Shown: piece by piece, positions 8,519-17,492 of the stretch
Layout: each line of letters begins with the position of its first letter
Numbering within the stretch: position 1 is the stretch's first letter
Origin: Paracidovorax oryzae ATCC 19882
GTDB taxonomy: Bacteria; Pseudomonadota; Gammaproteobacteria; Burkholderiales; Burkholderiaceae_C
Length of the DNA: 64,000 nt
NCBI RefSeq assembly: GCF_000687165.1
Contig: NZ_JMKU01000002.1
Span: 248,001 to 312,000 of the forward strand
Direction of reading: 5' to 3'
The notes under the pieces: model-generated
What the model saw: only the letters and a program-made list of their open reading frames with translations
The model's database searches: none
What the model was told of the DNA's origin: nothing
Position numbers and translations under genes: made by a program

Positions 8519-11037
8519 CAGAAGTCCACCGAATAGCCCAGCGTCAGCGTGCGGCCCCGGCCCGCGAAGTAACGCATCGGCTCCACCAGCGCGCTTTGCG
8601 AGTAGTAGGTGATGTAGTCGCGGTTGAACAGGTTGGCCACGGCCAGCCGCACCCGGCCCTTGGGCAGCTGGTACTGCAGGCTGGCGTCCACCAGCGTGTA
8701 GCCGCCGAAGTTCATGGCCGGGTTGTCGAAGGTGCGGCTGAAGGCGCGCTGCACCTGCACGAAGGACGAGAGCTGTTCATTCCACTGCGCCGTCCAGCTG
8801 GCCACCAGCCGGTCGGGCGCGATGTTCAGGCCGTCGAGCCGCGCGTCCAGGCGGCCATCGCCGTTGCTGTCGTAGCGGCCCTTGGTGCGCGAATAGGCCA
8901 GCCTGGCCTTGTGGGCGCGGTCGACCTGCCAGCCCAGGCTGGCCTCCAGCCCGTCGATGCGGTTCTTCTCTCGTGCGAGCATGAAGGCCTCGTTCACCCG
9001 CAGCACCCGCGTGCCGTAGTCGGAGGACGACCGGAACCAGCTGGCCTCGGCCTCCCAGTCACCGCGTTTCACGCGCGTGCCCAGCTCCACGCTCTTCGTG
9101 ACGATGGGGCTCAGGCTCTTCATGTCGTCCACGTTCTGGCCCGGCGTGTTGATGGACCGCAGCACGCGGCCCACGTCCGGCATGCCGAAGCCTTCGGAAT
9201 AGCTGGCATAGACATTCCAGTCCCGGGCCGGCTCGAAGACGATGCCGGCGTTGTAGAGCGTCTCGTCGAAGTCGAGCGTGCCGCCCTGCACCGCCACGCG
9301 GTTGTAGGCCGCCAGCGTGCGGTAGCTGTCGATCTTCAGGTCCGCGGATTCCCTGCGCACGCCGCCGTGCAGCGTGACCTTGTCGAGCAGCTTGTATTCA
9401 CCCTGCAGGAAGAGCGACAGGTTGCGGTATTCCGATTCGGGCACGTAGGTCCGGCCGGTACCGAACAGGTCCTGCTTGCCCTTGTCCACCAGCGTGTCGA
9501 AGCCGCCGGTGAGCTTGAGCCGGTCGTTCAGCAGATCGGCCTTCGTCAGTGTGACCTTGGTGCCCAGCTTGGACGATTTGGCCCGCGACTGGTCCACCAG
9601 CGTGCCGCGCGGCGCGATCAGCGGGTCCTGGAAGGTGGCCGAGCGGTCACCGCCGAACAGCGCCTCGAACTCCTGGCTGAACGCCAGGGCCGACAGTTCC
9701 ATGCCCGCCAGGTTGTAGTGGTCGTAGGTGATGGCCGAGGTCTGGACCTCGTTGAAGGGCGGCGCGCCCGCTGGCGTGCCTTCCATGGAGGTGGTCGGAA
9801 TGCCGCGCGTGCGGTCGCCCGCCACGCCGATGTAGTGGGCCTGCGACTTGATGCGGTAGCGGTTGACGGACATTTGCAGCCGTTGGTCGTCGTCCAGCCA
9901 GTAACCCAGCTTGCCCAGCACGTCGTAGCTGCGCGCGTCCATCAGGTCGCCCTGGGTGTTGTCCGCGCCGATGCCGCGGCCCTGCGCGTCGCGCCACAGG
10001 CCCTGGTCCTCGGCGGCGATGGAGAACAGGTAGTCCAGCTTGTCCTGCCGGCCGTTGGCGCTGTAGGCCATCCTGGTGGACAGGCTGTCGCTGCCGCCGT
10101 GCCCGGCGGGCATGGTGGCCTGCACGTCCACGCGCTGGTTGAGCGCGCCGTTCTCGGGTCGCTTGGTGATGAGGTTGATGGTGCCGCCCGTGGCGCCCAG
10201 GCCATTGATGGCGTTGGCGCCCTGGACCACCTCCACCCGGTCGATCATCGCGAAGTCGATGGTATGCGCCTCGCGCCCGGTGGGCCGGATGGGATTGGAC
10301 TGCGGCACGCCGTCCACCAGGATCAGCGGCGTGCGGCCCCGCAGCGTCTCGCCGCTGCCGTTCATCTTGCCGCGGCTGGGCGTGTACGACGGGATCAGGT
10401 TGCTCAGCACATCCGACGAATTGGTGGACAGCGCCAGTTGCTGCTCGATCTGCGCGCGGGTGATGACTTGCACCGTCTGCGGCGCCTTCTCGGCCTCCAT
10501 GTTGGAGCGTGAGGCCGACACGGTCACCGTTTCCAGCGTGTCGCGTCCCGCCGGCGTGCGGGCTGCCGGGGCGTCCTGCGCTGCGTCGCCGCCGGGGGCG
10601 GTCGCATCGGCGGCCACGGCCTCCGCCGGGGCCGGCCGGGCGCCCGTGCGGCCCTGCTCACCGGCCGCGGGTGCCGCAGGTGCAGAGGCCGGCAGCGCAG
10701 GCGCGAGCCCATAGCCGGCGCCGGTCTTGCGTATGGTGTAGCCACTGCCCTTGAGCAGTTGCGCAAAGCCTTCTTCCACGCCGTAGCGGCCCTGCAGGCC
10801 GGCGGTGGTGGCTCCGGCCACCCGGCTGGCATCCACCGCCAGCGACACGCCCGCCTCTTGCGCGAAGCGGTTGAGCGCCGGGCCCAGGGCGCCGGGCGGG
10901 ATATCGTAAGCCTGCACCACGGCAGCGGCGCCGGACTGGGCCTGCACCGCAGGGGACAGCGCTGCCAGTGCCATGGACAGCGACAGTGCCAGGGGCGGGA
11001 GGCCGCCGCGCGGGCCGGAACGCATGGAGTCGCGCAT
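8518..11037 (-). CDS. TonB-dependent ferric-siderophore receptor with signalling domain
   Basis: This 839-residue outer-membrane transporter has a signal peptide ending near AVQAQSG (about residue 34). An STN secretin/TonB N-terminal signalling domain (about 42-115, YDIPPGALGPALNRFAQ) follows. Then come an Ala/Pro-rich linker, a plug domain with VTVSASRSNMEAEKAPQTV and LVDGVPQSNPIRP, and a beta-barrel ending in the aromatic GYSVDF. The STN domain and the upstream fecI-fecR pair show a FecA/FpvA-like receptor that signals to an anti-sigma factor when loaded. The siderophore cannot be told from sequence. AAGGA precedes the ATG at 11037. It begins 89 nt after fecR. Confidence 0.93.
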   Translation of the reverse strand: MRDSMRSGPRGGLPPLALSLSMALAALSPAVQAQSGAAAVVQAYDIPPGALGPALNRFAQEAGVSLAVDASRVAGATTAGLQGRYGVEEGFAQLLKGSGYTIRKTGAGYGLAPALPASAPAAPAAGEQGRTGARPAPAEAVAADATAPGGDAAQDAPAARTPAGRDTLETVTVSASRSNMEAEKAPQTVQVITRAQIEQQLALSTNSSDVLSNLIPSYTPSRGKMNGSGETLRGRTPLILVDGVPQSNPIRPTGREAHTIDFAMIDRVEVVQGANAINGLGATGGTINLITKRPENGALNQRVDVQATMPAGHGGSDSLSTRMAYSANGRQDKLDYLFSIAAEDQGLWRDAQGRGIGADNTQGDLMDARSYDVLGKLGYWLDDDQRLQMSVNRYRIKSQAHYIGVAGDRTRGIPTTSMEGTPAGAPPFNEVQTSAITYDHYNLAGMELSALAFSQEFEALFGGDRSATFQDPLIAPRGTLVDQSRAKSSKLGTKVTLTKADLLNDRLKLTGGFDTLVDKGKQDLFGTGRTYVPESEYRNLSLFLQGEYKLLDKVTLHGGVRRESADLKIDSYRTLAAYNRVAVQGGTLDFDETLYNAGIVFEPARDWNVYASYSEGFGMPDVGRVLRSINTPGQNVDDMKSLSPIVTKSVELGTRVKRGDWEAEASWFRSSSDYGTRVLRVNEAFMLAREKNRIDGLEASLGWQVDRAHKARLAYSRTKGRYDSNGDGRLDARLDGLNIAPDRLVASWTAQWNEQLSSFVQVQRAFSRTFDNPAMNFGGYTLVDASLQYQLPKGRVRLAVANLFNRDYITYYSQSALVEPMRYFAGRGRTLTLGYSVDF

Positions 11038-11126
11038 GTTGGGAGATCCTTTTGGTCATTGGGTTCATAGCCCTTGACGGGCCAGAACGCCAAACCGGAA
11101 CCTCTTCACGCAAAAAAATGCGCTGC

Positions 11127-12161
11127 TCAGGGTGGTGCTGCTGCCAGGCTTACCCATACCCAGCGTGAAGCGAGCGACCGTACCCGCAACTGCGGGAAGG
11201 TCTGCTGCAGCAATTGCAACGCCTGCCCGGTGTCATCGAGCGGCAGCACGCCCGTCATGCGCACCGTTGACAGTGCAGCCCGGTCGAAGTGCAGGCTGCC
11301 CGTGTGGTGGCGGGCCAGTTCGTCCAGTACCTCGGACAGCGGCCGGTCATCCACCACCAGTTGATGGCGGCGCCAGCCCTGTTCCACGCCTTGCGGGTCC
11401 AGCCGCTCGACGCGGCCCACGCCGGCAGTGCCCAGGGTCACGCGCTGGCCCGCGCTGACTTCCACGGCCTCCCGGCTGCCGGACTGCCACTGGTGCGGCG
11501 TCTGGACCGCCACGCGCGATTCGAGCATTTCCACCCGTACGCCGGCCGCGTCGTAGGTCACGGTGAAACGGGTGCCCAGCGCACGCACCCGGCCCAGGGG
11601 CGTCTGCACGTAGAAGGGCCGCGACGCGTCGTGTGCCACCTCCACCAGAACGCTGCCGCGCAGCAGTTCCACCACGCGCTGATGCGCATCGAGGTGCCAG
11701 CGCACCGCGCCGGCACCGCTCAGCGTGAGTTGCGAGCCATCCTCGAGCACCTGGTGGCGCCACTGTCCTTCGGTGCTGCGCAGGTCGGCCAGCTCCTGTG
11801 CCCAGGGGCTGGCGGGGTGGTCGCGCACCAGCCACCACGCAGGCATGGCCAGCACTGCGGCCAGCGCCAGCGCACTGCCCCACCGTGCGGCGCGCTGGCG
11901 ACGGCGCAGCTGCAATGCCGCCCGCATCGCCGCGTGCGCGGCCTGGCCGCCCCCGGGGGCCTGCCCGCGTACCGCCTGCACCTGGTCGATGAAGGCTTCC
12001 ATGCGCGCTGCCGCCTGCGCGTGTCGCCGATCCTGCGCCTTCCAGGCCGCAAAGCCGGCCTGGGCCCGGGCGCGTTCTTCCGCGTCGTCGCTGCCCAGGC
12101 GCACGATCCAGTCGGCGGCCTGTTGCGCAACGTCAGTACCCTCGTGCGGCAAGGTGCTCAC
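11127..12161 (-). CDS. fecR: FecR-family anti-sigma factor
   Basis: This 344-residue single-pass inner-membrane protein has an N-terminal cytoplasmic DUF4880 region (AADWIVRLGS, FAAWKAQDRRH). One membrane helix follows (about 98-118, ALALAAVLAMPAWWLV). The periplasmic FecR domain (TPLGRVRALGTRFTV) and a C-terminal STN-interacting part complete it. It should hold or activate the ECF sigma factor encoded upstream, according to the state of the TonB receptor. I take GTG at 12161 as start because it overlaps the sigma gene stop (GTGA), the usual coupling for such pairs. Confidence 0.9.
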   Translation of the reverse strand: MSTLPHEGTDVAQQAADWIVRLGSDDAEERARAQAGFAAWKAQDRRHAQAAARMEAFIDQVQAVRGQAPGGGQAAHAAMRAALQLRRRQRAARWGSALALAAVLAMPAWWLVRDHPASPWAQELADLRSTEGQWRHQVLEDGSQLTLSGAGAVRWHLDAHQRVVELLRGSVLVEVAHDASRPFYVQTPLGRVRALGTRFTVTYDAAGVRVEMLESRVAVQTPHQWQSGSREAVEVSAGQRVTLGTAGVGRVERLDPQGVEQGWRRHQLVVDDRPLSEVLDELARHHTGSLHFDRAALSTVRMTGVLPLDDTGQALQLLQQTFPQLRVRSLASRWVWVSLAAAPP

Positions 12162-12673
12162 CCGTCCACCGCCTGGTGGCAGCACACCAGCGCCTGGACC
12201 AGGTATTTCTGCACCATGCGGGTGGAGACACCCAGCGCGGCCGCCACCTCCGCGTGCGGCAGCCCTTCCAGGTAATGCAGCAGAAAGGCCTGCTGTGCCT
12301 TGGCCGACAGGTCCTGCAACGCGGCCTCGATGCGTACCAGGCTCTGTACCGTCTCCACCACCTGCTCGGTCGAAGGCCCGCCATCGGTGGCCGCCACCAC
12401 GGCCAGTGCGTCCAGGTAGGCCTGCTCGATCACGCGGCGCCGCGCGTCGTCGATCAGCAGGCGCCTGGCGGTGGTGACCAGGTAGGCGCGGGGCTCGCGC
12501 AGCGTCGGCAGCACCGTGGGCGTGCCCAGGATGCGCAGAAACGTGTCATGGGCCACATCGGCCGCCTGGTGTCCGCAGCCGAGCTTGCGGCGCAGCCACG
12601 CCAGCAACCATCCATGATGTTCGCAATACAGCGCACTGACGTGCTGCTGCAGCGCCGTTTCCACGGCTGCCAT
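12158..12673 (-). CDS. fecI: FecI-family ECF sigma factor
   Basis: This 171-residue sigma factor has region 2 (DVAHDTFLRILG, EPRAYLVTTARRLLIDDARRR) and region 4 (FLLHYLEGLPHAEVAAALGVSTRMVQKYL). It should direct RNA polymerase to the receptor operon downstream once released through FecR. The ATG at 12673 has AAGGG 7 nt upstream. An in-frame ATG at 12688 lacks a well-spaced site. The Fur-like palindrome about 40 nt upstream suggests iron repression. Confidence 0.92.
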   Translation of the reverse strand: MAAVETALQQHVSALYCEHHGWLLAWLRRKLGCGHQAADVAHDTFLRILGTPTVLPTLREPRAYLVTTARRLLIDDARRRVIEQAYLDALAVVAATDGGPSTEQVVETVQSLVRIEAALQDLSAKAQQAFLLHYLEGLPHAEVAAALGVSTRMVQKYLVQALVCCHQAVDG

Positions 12674-12712
12674 ACCCCGACCCTTCATAACCTCGGCAGG
12701 GTGCCGAGTAAG

Positions 12713-12727
12713 TGAGAACGGTTCTCA
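12713..12727 (-). promoter_or_regulatory. candidate Fur operator before fecI
   Basis: The perfect palindrome TGAGAAC-G-GTTCTCA lies between fecI and the 3' end of the DUF2252 gene. It resembles the TGAGAA/TTCTCA core seen in Fur boxes of beta- and gammaproteobacteria. Position upstream of an iron-uptake sigma gene supports Fur control. Binding is not shown by sequence alone. Confidence 0.6.
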
Positions 12728-12744
12728 GTCTAACTGAGTCGAGG

Positions 12745-13956
12745 TCAGAGCCGGAACACTCCGTCGTCGTAGGCGGCGTTGTATTCGGCCGCGTCGTGCA
12801 GGGTCTTCTCGGCCATTTCCGCCGCGGCGGCCTGCAGCTTGGCCTGCCACTTGCCGCGGCGCGCGTAGTCGATCAGCTCGTCCGCGATGGCCGAGCCCTG
12901 GCGGCCGGCGCTGCGCAGCTGGCCCCAGGCGACCAGCCGGCCCATGGTGGCGACGACGCCGCGGATGTCGGCGAGCTTCTGGCTGGCACCGGCGATCGTC
13001 ACGCGGTCCTCCAGGGGCTGCAGGCCGCGCAGCACGTAGGGCCGTCCGTCCATCTCCACCGGCTGCAGGAACGCCATCGAGACGGCCTGCACGCGCCGCT
13101 GCACGGCCACCACCCGTTCGGCCTGCGTGCCCCAGCGGGGCTGCTTCGTCTTCAGGTGCGGTACCAGCGATGAGGGCAGGGCCTGCTTGAGGTCCAGCAG
13201 GTAGTTGCCGTCGGGCGAGCCCTTGCCTTCCACGAGGATGGCGTAGCGGTCCACGCCCAGGCTGCCGGTGCCGGCGATGCGGCGGGCCACGTCGAGCACG
13301 CGGAAGAAGTGCGGATGGTCCGCATCGTGCTGTTGCGCCTTGGCGAAGTCTTCCATGAAGCCCAGCACCTCGGCGCGCTGGGCGTCCGAGGCGGGCAGTG
13401 CCTTGCGGCCGTCGGTGCGCAGCTTGCGCTTGCGGCCTTTGGTGACCGTGCGGCTGTCGAGGAAGGCCGCGCGCTGGCGGTCCCGCAGCCCGTCCAGCAG
13501 GGTGCGCACCAGCCCCTGCGCGGTCTGCGGCTCCACCCAGTAGGCCTTGCCGTCGCCCAGGGCATGCACATAGGCGGACAGGAAGGCCGTGCAGAGCTCC
13601 TCCACCGCGAGCGGTTCGAGTTGCAGGCTGCCGGCGCCCACCCGCAGGCTGGCCAGCAGCCGCACCAGGTCCCAGGTGGCGGGGGCGAGCGCGGCCTCGT
13701 CGAAGTCGTTCAGGTCGAAATACGCGATCCGGTGCTGCCCCTTGTAGCTGCCGAAGTTCTCCAGGTGCAGGTCGCCGCAGCACCAGACGGGCGGCGCCGA
13801 CTTGAAGATGCCTCCCCGCGGCAGGCGGGCGTAGAACAGGTGGCAGGTGCCGCGCAGGAAGACGAAGGGGTCGCTGCGCATGCGCTCGTACTTGAGCGCC
13901 AGCCGCTCGGGGTCGCGGCCCGCGTTGTAGTGGAGGATTTCCTGTACGGCGTCCAT
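12745..13956 (-). CDS. DUF2252 family protein (kinase-like fold, function unknown)
   Basis: This 403-residue cytoplasmic protein is recognised by hallmark segments MRSDPFVFLRGTCHLFYARL, GDLHLENFGSY (about 61-71) and FDLNDFDEAALAP. The GDxHxxN and DFD motifs recall aminoglycoside-phosphotransferase and protein-kinase-like folds, so an ATP-dependent role is possible. No substrate is known for the family. It is transcribed toward the fecI operon and has no clear functional link with it. Confidence 0.85.
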   Translation of the reverse strand: MDAVQEILHYNAGRDPERLALKYERMRSDPFVFLRGTCHLFYARLPRGGIFKSAPPVWCCGDLHLENFGSYKGQHRIAYFDLNDFDEAALAPATWDLVRLLASLRVGAGSLQLEPLAVEELCTAFLSAYVHALGDGKAYWVEPQTAQGLVRTLLDGLRDRQRAAFLDSRTVTKGRKRKLRTDGRKALPASDAQRAEVLGFMEDFAKAQQHDADHPHFFRVLDVARRIAGTGSLGVDRYAILVEGKGSPDGNYLLDLKQALPSSLVPHLKTKQPRWGTQAERVVAVQRRVQAVSMAFLQPVEMDGRPYVLRGLQPLEDRVTIAGASQKLADIRGVVATMGRLVAWGQLRSAGRQGSAIADELIDYARRGKWQAKLQAAAAEMAEKTLHDAAEYNAAYDDGVFRL

Positions 13957-13999
13957 GGAATAACTCGGCAGTGGGAGGCTCCATTGTGCGCCTGTGGCA

Positions 14000-14788
14000 T
14001 CAGGCCGCCTGCGCCCACTCCTGCGCCGGCACGCCTTCGCCGAAGTACAGCGCCCGGATGTCGGCGCGCCCGCGCAGGTCCGCGGCGCTGCCGCACAGGG
14101 CGCTGCGGCCGGTCTCGAGCACGGTGGCGCGGTGGGCGTGGCGCAGCGCCACGGTGGAGTTCTGCTCGGCGATGAGCAGCGTCAGGCCCTCCTCGCGGTT
14201 GAGGCGCGCCAGTTCGCGGAAGATGTCCTCCACGGTGCGGGGCGCGAGCCCCATGCTGGGTTCGTCCAGCACCAGCAGGCGGGGCCGGGCCATCAGCGCG
14301 CGGCCGATGGCGGCCATCTGCTGCTCGCCGCCGGAGGCGAGCCCGGCGGGCGTGCGGCGCAGGACCCGCAGGCGTGGAAAGGCGGCATAGACGCGTTCCA
14401 GGTCCTGCGCGAGCCGCGAGCGCGGCGCGCCGCCGCCCAGGCCGCCGGCGACGAGGTTTTCCTCGATCGTGAGCGACGGGAAGCAGTGCCGGCCCTCCAG
14501 CACGGGCACGAGGCCGCTGCGCACCAGCATATCCGGCGTGGCGCGCAGCACGTCGGCGCCCGCGAAGGCGATGCTTCCGCGCGCGACCTGGCCGCGCAGA
14601 GCCGGCAGCAGTTGGGAGACGGCACGCAGCACCGTGGATTTGCCGGCGCCGTTGGCGCCCAGCAGTGCGTGGATCTCACCGGCCCGCACGTCCAGGCTCA
14701 CGCCCTGCAGCGCGGCGATGGCGCCCCGGTAGTGCACATGCACGTTCTGCAGGCGCAGCAGCGGTGCGCCGTCGTCCTGGGGTGCCAT
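14000..14788 (-). CDS. branched-chain-type ABC transporter ATP-binding protein (LivF-like)
   Basis: This 262-residue ATPase has Walker A GANGAGKST, the signature LASGGEQQMAAIGRAL, Walker B RLLVLDEPSMGL and the H-loop LLIAEQN, all of LivF type. It is the last gene of a long minus-strand run and starts 5 nt after sfnB. It completes the five-part HAAT transporter whose other parts lie upstream. The usual LivF place is next to LivG, so its separation by sfnB is unusual. The neighbours suggest a sulfur compound as substrate rather than an amino acid. Confidence 0.9.
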   Translation of the reverse strand: MAPQDDGAPLLRLQNVHVHYRGAIAALQGVSLDVRAGEIHALLGANGAGKSTVLRAVSQLLPALRGQVARGSIAFAGADVLRATPDMLVRSGLVPVLEGRHCFPSLTIEENLVAGGLGGGAPRSRLAQDLERVYAAFPRLRVLRRTPAGLASGGEQQMAAIGRALMARPRLLVLDEPSMGLAPRTVEDIFRELARLNREEGLTLLIAEQNSTVALRHAHRATVLETGRSALCGSAADLRGRADIRALYFGEGVPAQEWAQAA

Positions 14789-14793
14789 GGCGT

Positions 14794-16083
14794 TCAGCTC
14801 CAGGCGTGGAAGGGCGGCTTCACGCCGTTCAGGTGGTAGTTGCCCACGATGGCGTACTTCCACCGCACCGGGTCGTGCAGCGTGTGGGTGCGCGCATTGC
14901 GCCAGTGGCGGTCCAGGTGGTATTGGCCCAGCGTGGAGCGCGTGCCGGCGAGCTCGAAGAGCTTGTTGGCGGCCTGCAGGGCGATCTCGGTGGAGAGCAC
15001 CTTGGCCTCGGCCACCGCGATCTGCGCGGCGGCCACGGTGTCCGCATCGGGCGTGGCCAGCGCGCGGTCGATGGCGCGGCCCGCGCGCTCCAGCAGCGCC
15101 TCGCTCGCGTGCAGGCGGATCTGCAGGTCGCCCACCGCGTGGATGGTGTAGGGGTCTTCGGCGGCGGTGTCGCGCTGGCTGTCCACCCAGGGGCGGGTCT
15201 TGGTGCGCACGAAGTCCTGGGTGTCCTCGATCGCGTTGCGGGCGATGCCCACGTCCACCGCGGCCTGGATGATCTGGAAGATCGCGCCGTCCGCGGAAGG
15301 CCGGTCGTAGCCCTTCCAGGCCGGCACGAGGTGGGTGCGGGGCACGCGCACGCGGTCGATGAGCACGGTGCCGCTCAGCGTGGTGCGCTGCCCGAAGCTG
15401 CTCCAGTCGTCGATGACCGACAGGCCGGGGGCGTCGCGCCCGGCGATGGCATACCAGGCGCGGCCCTGCGGATCGTTGGCCACGATGGGCACGTAGTGCG
15501 CCAGCAGCGCGCCGCTGGAGTAGAACTTGCGCCCGCTCACCACCACGTGGTCACCGTCTTCGACGAAGCGGGTTTCGAAGTCCGCGGCGCGGCGCGAGCC
15601 CGATTCGGAGAATGCGTTGCCGAAGCGCGCGCCTGCGAGGATCTCGCCGAACAGCAGGCGCTGCTGCGCCTCGTCCGACACGGTGCGGATGGCGGCCACG
15701 ATGCCCAGGTGGTTCTGGGTGATCTGGCCGATGGACGGGTCGGCCGCGGAGATGATCGCGATGACCTCCGCCAGCGTGGCATAGGACACCTCCGCGCCGC
15801 CATGGGCACGGGGCACGTTGATGGCCCAGAGCCCGCTCTGGGAATAGGCATCGATCTCCTCCACCGGCCAGAGCCGGTCGCGGTCGCGCAGCGCGGCGCC
15901 TTCGCGGAAGCGCTCGGCCAGGCCGTGGGCGATGGCGATGGCCTCGGCGTCGTCGCGGATCACGTGGGCCGGGGCCTTGGGGCGCGGCAGCCCCGGCACG
16001 GGCTGGCCGGGCTGCAGGGCTGCCTGCAGGGCGTGCGGGCGGACGGGCTGTTCGGTGGCGGGGCTCTGGAGCACGGCGGACAT
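14794..16083 (-). CDS. sfnB: SfnB-family flavin oxidoreductase for sulfur acquisition
   Basis: This 429-residue protein of the acyl-CoA dehydrogenase fold has FMN/FAD-binding segments ITQNHLGIVAAIR and FGNAFSESGSRRA. The C-terminal helical bundle ends in YHLNGVKPPFHAWS, the ending typical of SfnB proteins. SfnB is needed for growth on dimethylsulfone in Pseudomonas and is probably a flavin-dependent monooxygenase or desulfurisation step. AGGAGG precedes the ATG at 16083. It sits inside the transporter gene set, between the binding protein and the LivF-like ATPase. The exact reaction is unknown. Confidence 0.85.
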   Translation of the reverse strand: MSAVLQSPATEQPVRPHALQAALQPGQPVPGLPRPKAPAHVIRDDAEAIAIAHGLAERFREGAALRDRDRLWPVEEIDAYSQSGLWAINVPRAHGGAEVSYATLAEVIAIISAADPSIGQITQNHLGIVAAIRTVSDEAQQRLLFGEILAGARFGNAFSESGSRRAADFETRFVEDGDHVVVSGRKFYSSGALLAHYVPIVANDPQGRAWYAIAGRDAPGLSVIDDWSSFGQRTTLSGTVLIDRVRVPRTHLVPAWKGYDRPSADGAIFQIIQAAVDVGIARNAIEDTQDFVRTKTRPWVDSQRDTAAEDPYTIHAVGDLQIRLHASEALLERAGRAIDRALATPDADTVAAAQIAVAEAKVLSTEIALQAANKLFELAGTRSTLGQYHLDRHWRNARTHTLHDPVRWKYAIVGNYHLNGVKPPFHAWS

Positions 16084-16123
16084 GGTGGTTCCTCCTGGTG
16101 GCGTGGGTTGGACGGGGGTGAAA

Positions 16124-17443
16124 TCAGTCGTCGATGCTGCGGCGCAGCGGGATCTTCCGGTCGCGGGCATAGGCTTCGGACGATGCTTCGATCAGCGGCC
16201 GCAGCAGCTTCCAGTCCGGCGCGATCCAGTCGGAGACCACCTTCCACTGCTTGCCGTCCCATTGCTGGAAGGCCACGCGGCCATCGCCTTCGTGGTTGTC
16301 CCAGGTCACGTGGATGGAATGGAAGAGGCCCTTGGCGCCGAGGGCCGCGGCGCGCGCTTCGTCGATGCGCAGGTTCTCGAAGCCCCAGCGCACTTCGTCG
16401 CCGGTGAGGGTGCGCCGGCCGAATTTCGCCTGGGCGATGCGCACGGCCTCGACGTTGAGGATGCCGTTGAGCACCCCGAGGTTGTGATAGACGCTGCCGA
16501 TGCGGCGCTGGTCCTCGAGGTTGCCCTTGCCGGTGGCGTACACGGTCTTGCGGATCTCCTGCAGCACGGGGTACTGGTCGCCCGCCGCCACCGTGGTGAT
16601 GGCGGTGTAGCCCTTGGCGGCGTCGCCCGCGGGCAGCACGTCTTCCTCGGAGTTGGACCAGACGTTGCCGATGATGCGCGTGGCGGGGAAGCCCGTCTTC
16701 TGCGCCGTGCGGAGCGCCACGGGGTTCATCACGCCCCAGCCGCGCAGCACCACGTAGTCGGGCTTGGCGCGGCGGATGGCCAGCCACTGCGACTGCTGCT
16801 CGTTGCCGGGGTGCGGCACCTCGATCTGCTGCAGGGTGAAGCCGTACTGCTTCGCCAGCAGTTCGTAGATGGGGATCGTCTCCTTGCCGTAGGGCGAGCC
16901 GTGGTAGAGCACCACGATCTTCCTGCCCTTGAGCTTTTCCGCGCCGCCTTCCTTGCCGGCGATGTAGTTCACGATGCCCGAGGTCTCGCTGTAGGGGTTG
17001 AGCAGCAGCGGGAAGGCGTACTTGAACACGCGGCCGTCGGTGGTGTCGGTGCGGCCATGGTTGATGGTGATGAGCGGCACCTTGTCGGCGGTGACGCGGT
17101 CCAGCATGGCGTAGGCGATGCCCACCGAGAGCGGGTTCCAGGCGGCGATGCCGGGGCGGGTCTTGAAGCGCTCGTACACCTCCACACCGCGCTCCACCTC
17201 GTACTGCGTCTCTCCTTCGGCCCAGGTCAGCTTCACGCCGCCCACGCCGCCGTCGCGCAGGTTCACCAGGTTCAGGTAGTCGATGAATCCGCCGAAGAAG
17301 CCCGTGCCCCCGGCGGCGTACGGGCCGACGCGGTAGCTCTGCAGCGGGAAGAACTGCTCGTCGGCCCGGGCGGGCTGCACGGCAAGGGTGGCGGTGGCGG
17401 CCAGCGCGAGGACAGCGGCGCGCAGGTGCGGAAGAAGGCGCAT
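16124..17443 (-). CDS. periplasmic substrate-binding protein of HAAT ABC transporter
   Basis: This 439-residue LivK-like binding protein has a signal peptide (MRLLPHLRAAVLALAATATL, cleaved near ARADEQ). The periplasmic-binding-protein type 1 fold shows in KVPLITINHGRTDTTDGRVF and LKGRKIVVLYHGSPYGKE. I chose the ATG at 17443 because AGGAG lies 9 nt upstream. It is placed between livM- and sfnB-type genes. The ligand is not evident. Setting within sfn/msu genes suggests a sulfone, sulfonate or related organosulfur compound. Confidence 0.9.
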   Translation of the reverse strand: MRLLPHLRAAVLALAATATLAVQPARADEQFFPLQSYRVGPYAAGGTGFFGGFIDYLNLVNLRDGGVGGVKLTWAEGETQYEVERGVEVYERFKTRPGIAAWNPLSVGIAYAMLDRVTADKVPLITINHGRTDTTDGRVFKYAFPLLLNPYSETSGIVNYIAGKEGGAEKLKGRKIVVLYHGSPYGKETIPIYELLAKQYGFTLQQIEVPHPGNEQQSQWLAIRRAKPDYVVLRGWGVMNPVALRTAQKTGFPATRIIGNVWSNSEEDVLPAGDAAKGYTAITTVAAGDQYPVLQEIRKTVYATGKGNLEDQRRIGSVYHNLGVLNGILNVEAVRIAQAKFGRRTLTGDEVRWGFENLRIDEARAAALGAKGLFHSIHVTWDNHEGDGRVAFQQWDGKQWKVVSDWIAPDWKLLRPLIEASSEAYARDRKIPLRRSIDD

Positions 17444-17492
17444 GGAAGACAACTCCTGGAGGACGGTGGTGAAACGATGGAAAGGGGGGCGG

